DNA from: Pancytospora philotis
Lineage: Eukaryota > Microsporidia
Direction of reading: 5' to 3'
NCBI GenBank assembly: GCA_023647555.1
Contig: JALRLY010000208.1
Span: 1 to 16,489 of the forward strand
DNA length: 16,489 nt
A program made the translations under genes and the position numbers. How positions within the stretch are numbered: position 1 is the first letter of the stretch; the number at the start of each line of letters is the position of its first letter. Below, in pieces: positions 15,203 through 16,489 of the stretch. The notes beneath the pieces were generated by a model, which searched no databases, had not been told where the DNA came from, and saw nothing but the letters and a program-made list of their open reading frames with translations.

Positions 15203-16489
15203 TCAACCGACGCGCTTGAGCAAGTGGTACTCGTAGAGCGGCCGTATCTCGGCCTTGTCGATGTCCTCCTCAGCAGAGCAGTTTGTGCGCTTGGCCGCGC
15301 GCTCGCAGTCGCTGAAGTCGATGTCGTACGCGACCTCCAGCATGCGGATCATCTCGCTGAGCGCGGGCATGCGCCGCACAGCGCGCGCGAGGCAGAGCCG
15401 CTGCACCATCGCATGCACGCGCTGCAGCGGCTGCCGCGTGTCCACGAACAGCTGCCGCACGGCCGGGACCAGCGCCGCGGCCGCGTCCGCGTCCAGCGCA
15501 GAGCCGAAGGGGTGCAGCAGCGCGTACACGTGGTCGAGCACCCGCTTCAGGTCCAGCCCGCTGTCGCCGTACACCGCCAGCACCGTCGCGACGCACTCGA
15601 GCCCGGCCGCCGCGTCCGCCTGCCGCAGCGCCTCGTGCAGCAGCACGTAGAGCCCCTCGCGGAACTCCAGCCGGATCAGCTTGATGAACGCGCGCACGCC
15701 CGCGAACGTGCCGCGGAAGCACGCGCGGTGCCCGTCGCGCAGCACCGTGAAGTACAGGCGCTGCAGCGCGTTCACGGTCCGCACGTAGTTCTTGTCGTCG
15801 ATCCGCCCGAGCTGCTCGTCCTCCTCGCGCTTCGCCGCGCTCTGCAGCACTAGGCGCGCCTTCTCGCCCTTCTGCGCCTGCTTGCCGTACGTCGGCGCCT
15901 TCCCGAAGAAGCCCTTCTGCTTGCGCACGCGCCGCTCCGCGCGCCTCCGCTCGTTGCGCTCGCGGTTGTACTTCTCCTCCTTGTCGATGCGGATCTCCAC
16001 GCAGCGGCGCAGATACGCGCTCTCGAGCAGCGCGTCCACCACGCGGTGGCTGTAGCGGTGGTCCAGGCACTGGTTGAGGATCATGAACACGGTGTCGCCC
16101 AGCGCGTCGTGCCGGATGCGGTCGACCAGCGCGTCCGCGCACGCCACGCCCGCGGGCCCGTCGAGATTCGTGCCCACGAGCACCTTCGCGACGACGCGGT
16201 CCGCGAAGTTGAAGTGGTCGAGCGCGCGCAGCAGCTCCGCCGCGCACCGGAAGCTGTCCGCGCTGCTCGACGCGCACAGCTCCTTGATGTACGCGTTGTA
16301 CGCGCCCACCAGCTCGCGGTCGAACGCGCTAACGGCCAGCTCGCCGTTGCGGTGCTTCACCTTCTCTGAGTGCACGCGCACGCGGTACAGCGGCACGATG
16401 TTCTTGAAGACCTTCGCGAGCGCGAGGTGCACGACGTCGCTGTGCTCGCGCACGCGCAGCACCCGCGCGATCTCGGATACGTGCCGCGC
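15203..16489 (-). CDS. NOC3: Nucleolar complex protein 3 (NOC3) homolog, 5' part beyond the window
   Basis: NOC3 family proteins pair with NOC2 to mature and export pre-60S ribosomal particles from the nucleolus; yeast Noc3 also has a role in replication initiation. The frame is open to the window edge without an ATG, so about 428 C-terminal residues are present and the N-terminus is missing. The visible part begins SEIARVL..REHSDVV and continues LALAKVFKNIVPLYRVR, the family's conserved helical-repeat block (compare VFKDIIP.YRIR). FDRELVGAYNAYIKEL and LDHFNFADRVV, matching the conserved HFNF region, follow. A basic stretch at about 15905-15985 (KYNRERNERRRAERRVRKQK) corresponds to the lysine-rich segment of the family. 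Further helical repeats run to the TGA at 15205-15203. The gene is strongly GC-rich. I am confident of the NOC/CBF superfamily and fairly confident of NOC3 in particular. Confidence 0.85.
   Translation of the reverse strand, partial: ARHVSEIARVLRVREHSDVVHLALAKVFKNIVPLYRVRVHSEKVKHRNGELAVSAFDRELVGAYNAYIKELCASSSADSFRCAAELLRALDHFNFADRVVAKVLVGTNLDGPAGVACADALVDRIRHDALGDTVFMILNQCLDHRYSHRVVDALLESAYLRRCVEIRIDKEEKYNRERNERRRAERRVRKQKGFFGKAPTYGKQAQKGEKARLVLQSAAKREEDEQLGRIDDKNYVRTVNALQRLYFTVLRDGHRACFRGTFAGVRAFIKLIRLEFREGLYVLLHEALRQADAAAGLECVATVLAVYGDSGLDLKRVLDHVYALLHPFGSALDADAAAALVPAVRQLFVDTRQPLQRVHAMVQRLCLARAVRRMPALSEMIRMLEVAYDIDFSDCERAAKRTNCSAEEDIDKAEIRPLYEYHLLKRVG

Noticed and set aside
15270..16277. 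335-codon frame in another frame of NOC3, and long plus-strand frames over the same region
   Set aside because: These are Arg/Ala/Gly-rich shadows caused by GC-rich codons. The NOC3 frame carries the conserved family blocks.

Overview
The window looks like a piece of a microsporidian (or very close relative) nuclear chromosome. It is eukaryotic: the right-hand gene is a nucleolar NOC3-family ribosome-assembly factor, its neighbour is a cAMP-dependent protein kinase (PKA) regulatory subunit, and there are no Shine-Dalgarno sites or bacterial operons. All genes are intronless as far as can be read. Several starts have a short A/T box and a CCC-type motif directly against the ATG, and several stops overlap or closely precede AATAAA on the coding strand, both of which are familiar in Microsporidia. 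The genus cannot be named from this sequence. No tRNA, rRNA, CRISPR array or intact transposon was found.

The layout has two parts. From 1 to about 14.0 kb is a gene-poor island of mixed base composition holding lineage-specific secreted proteins. Two large paralogs of an unrecognised family lie on the minus strand: copy 1 at 470-3736 (1088 aa, intact) and copy 2 at 9965-13153 (968 aa up to an in-frame TAG, then 93 more homologous codons). A third copy at about 4640-4970, also minus, is a wreck: a piece of the N-terminal region is joined to a piece of the C-terminal region, with about 860 codons missing between and several frame changes. Copies 1 and 2 also share their promoter and a diverged 3' flank, so they arose by segmental duplication. 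Between the wreck and copy 2 lie two convergent genes for unrecognised, helix-rich, probably secreted proteins (5510-6460 plus; 6690-7928 minus), which share a start-proximal promoter motif and perhaps a distant ancestry.

From about 14.0 kb to the right end the sequence becomes strongly GC-rich and carries two convergent housekeeping genes: the PKA regulatory subunit (14139-15047, plus) and NOC3 (15203 to beyond the window, minus, 5' end cut off). The change in composition and gene type suggests the junction of a conserved core block with a fast-evolving, perhaps subtelomeric, gene-family island.

The most interesting observations are the in-frame stop in copy 2 whose downstream tail still looks like gene and still ends at an AATAAA; the different C-terminal tails of the two paralogs (a CaaX-like CIIC end against a lysine/arginine-rich, nuclear-localisation-like end); the deletion pseudogene; and a PKA regulatory subunit whose second cyclic-nucleotide domain appears to have lost its binding cassette.
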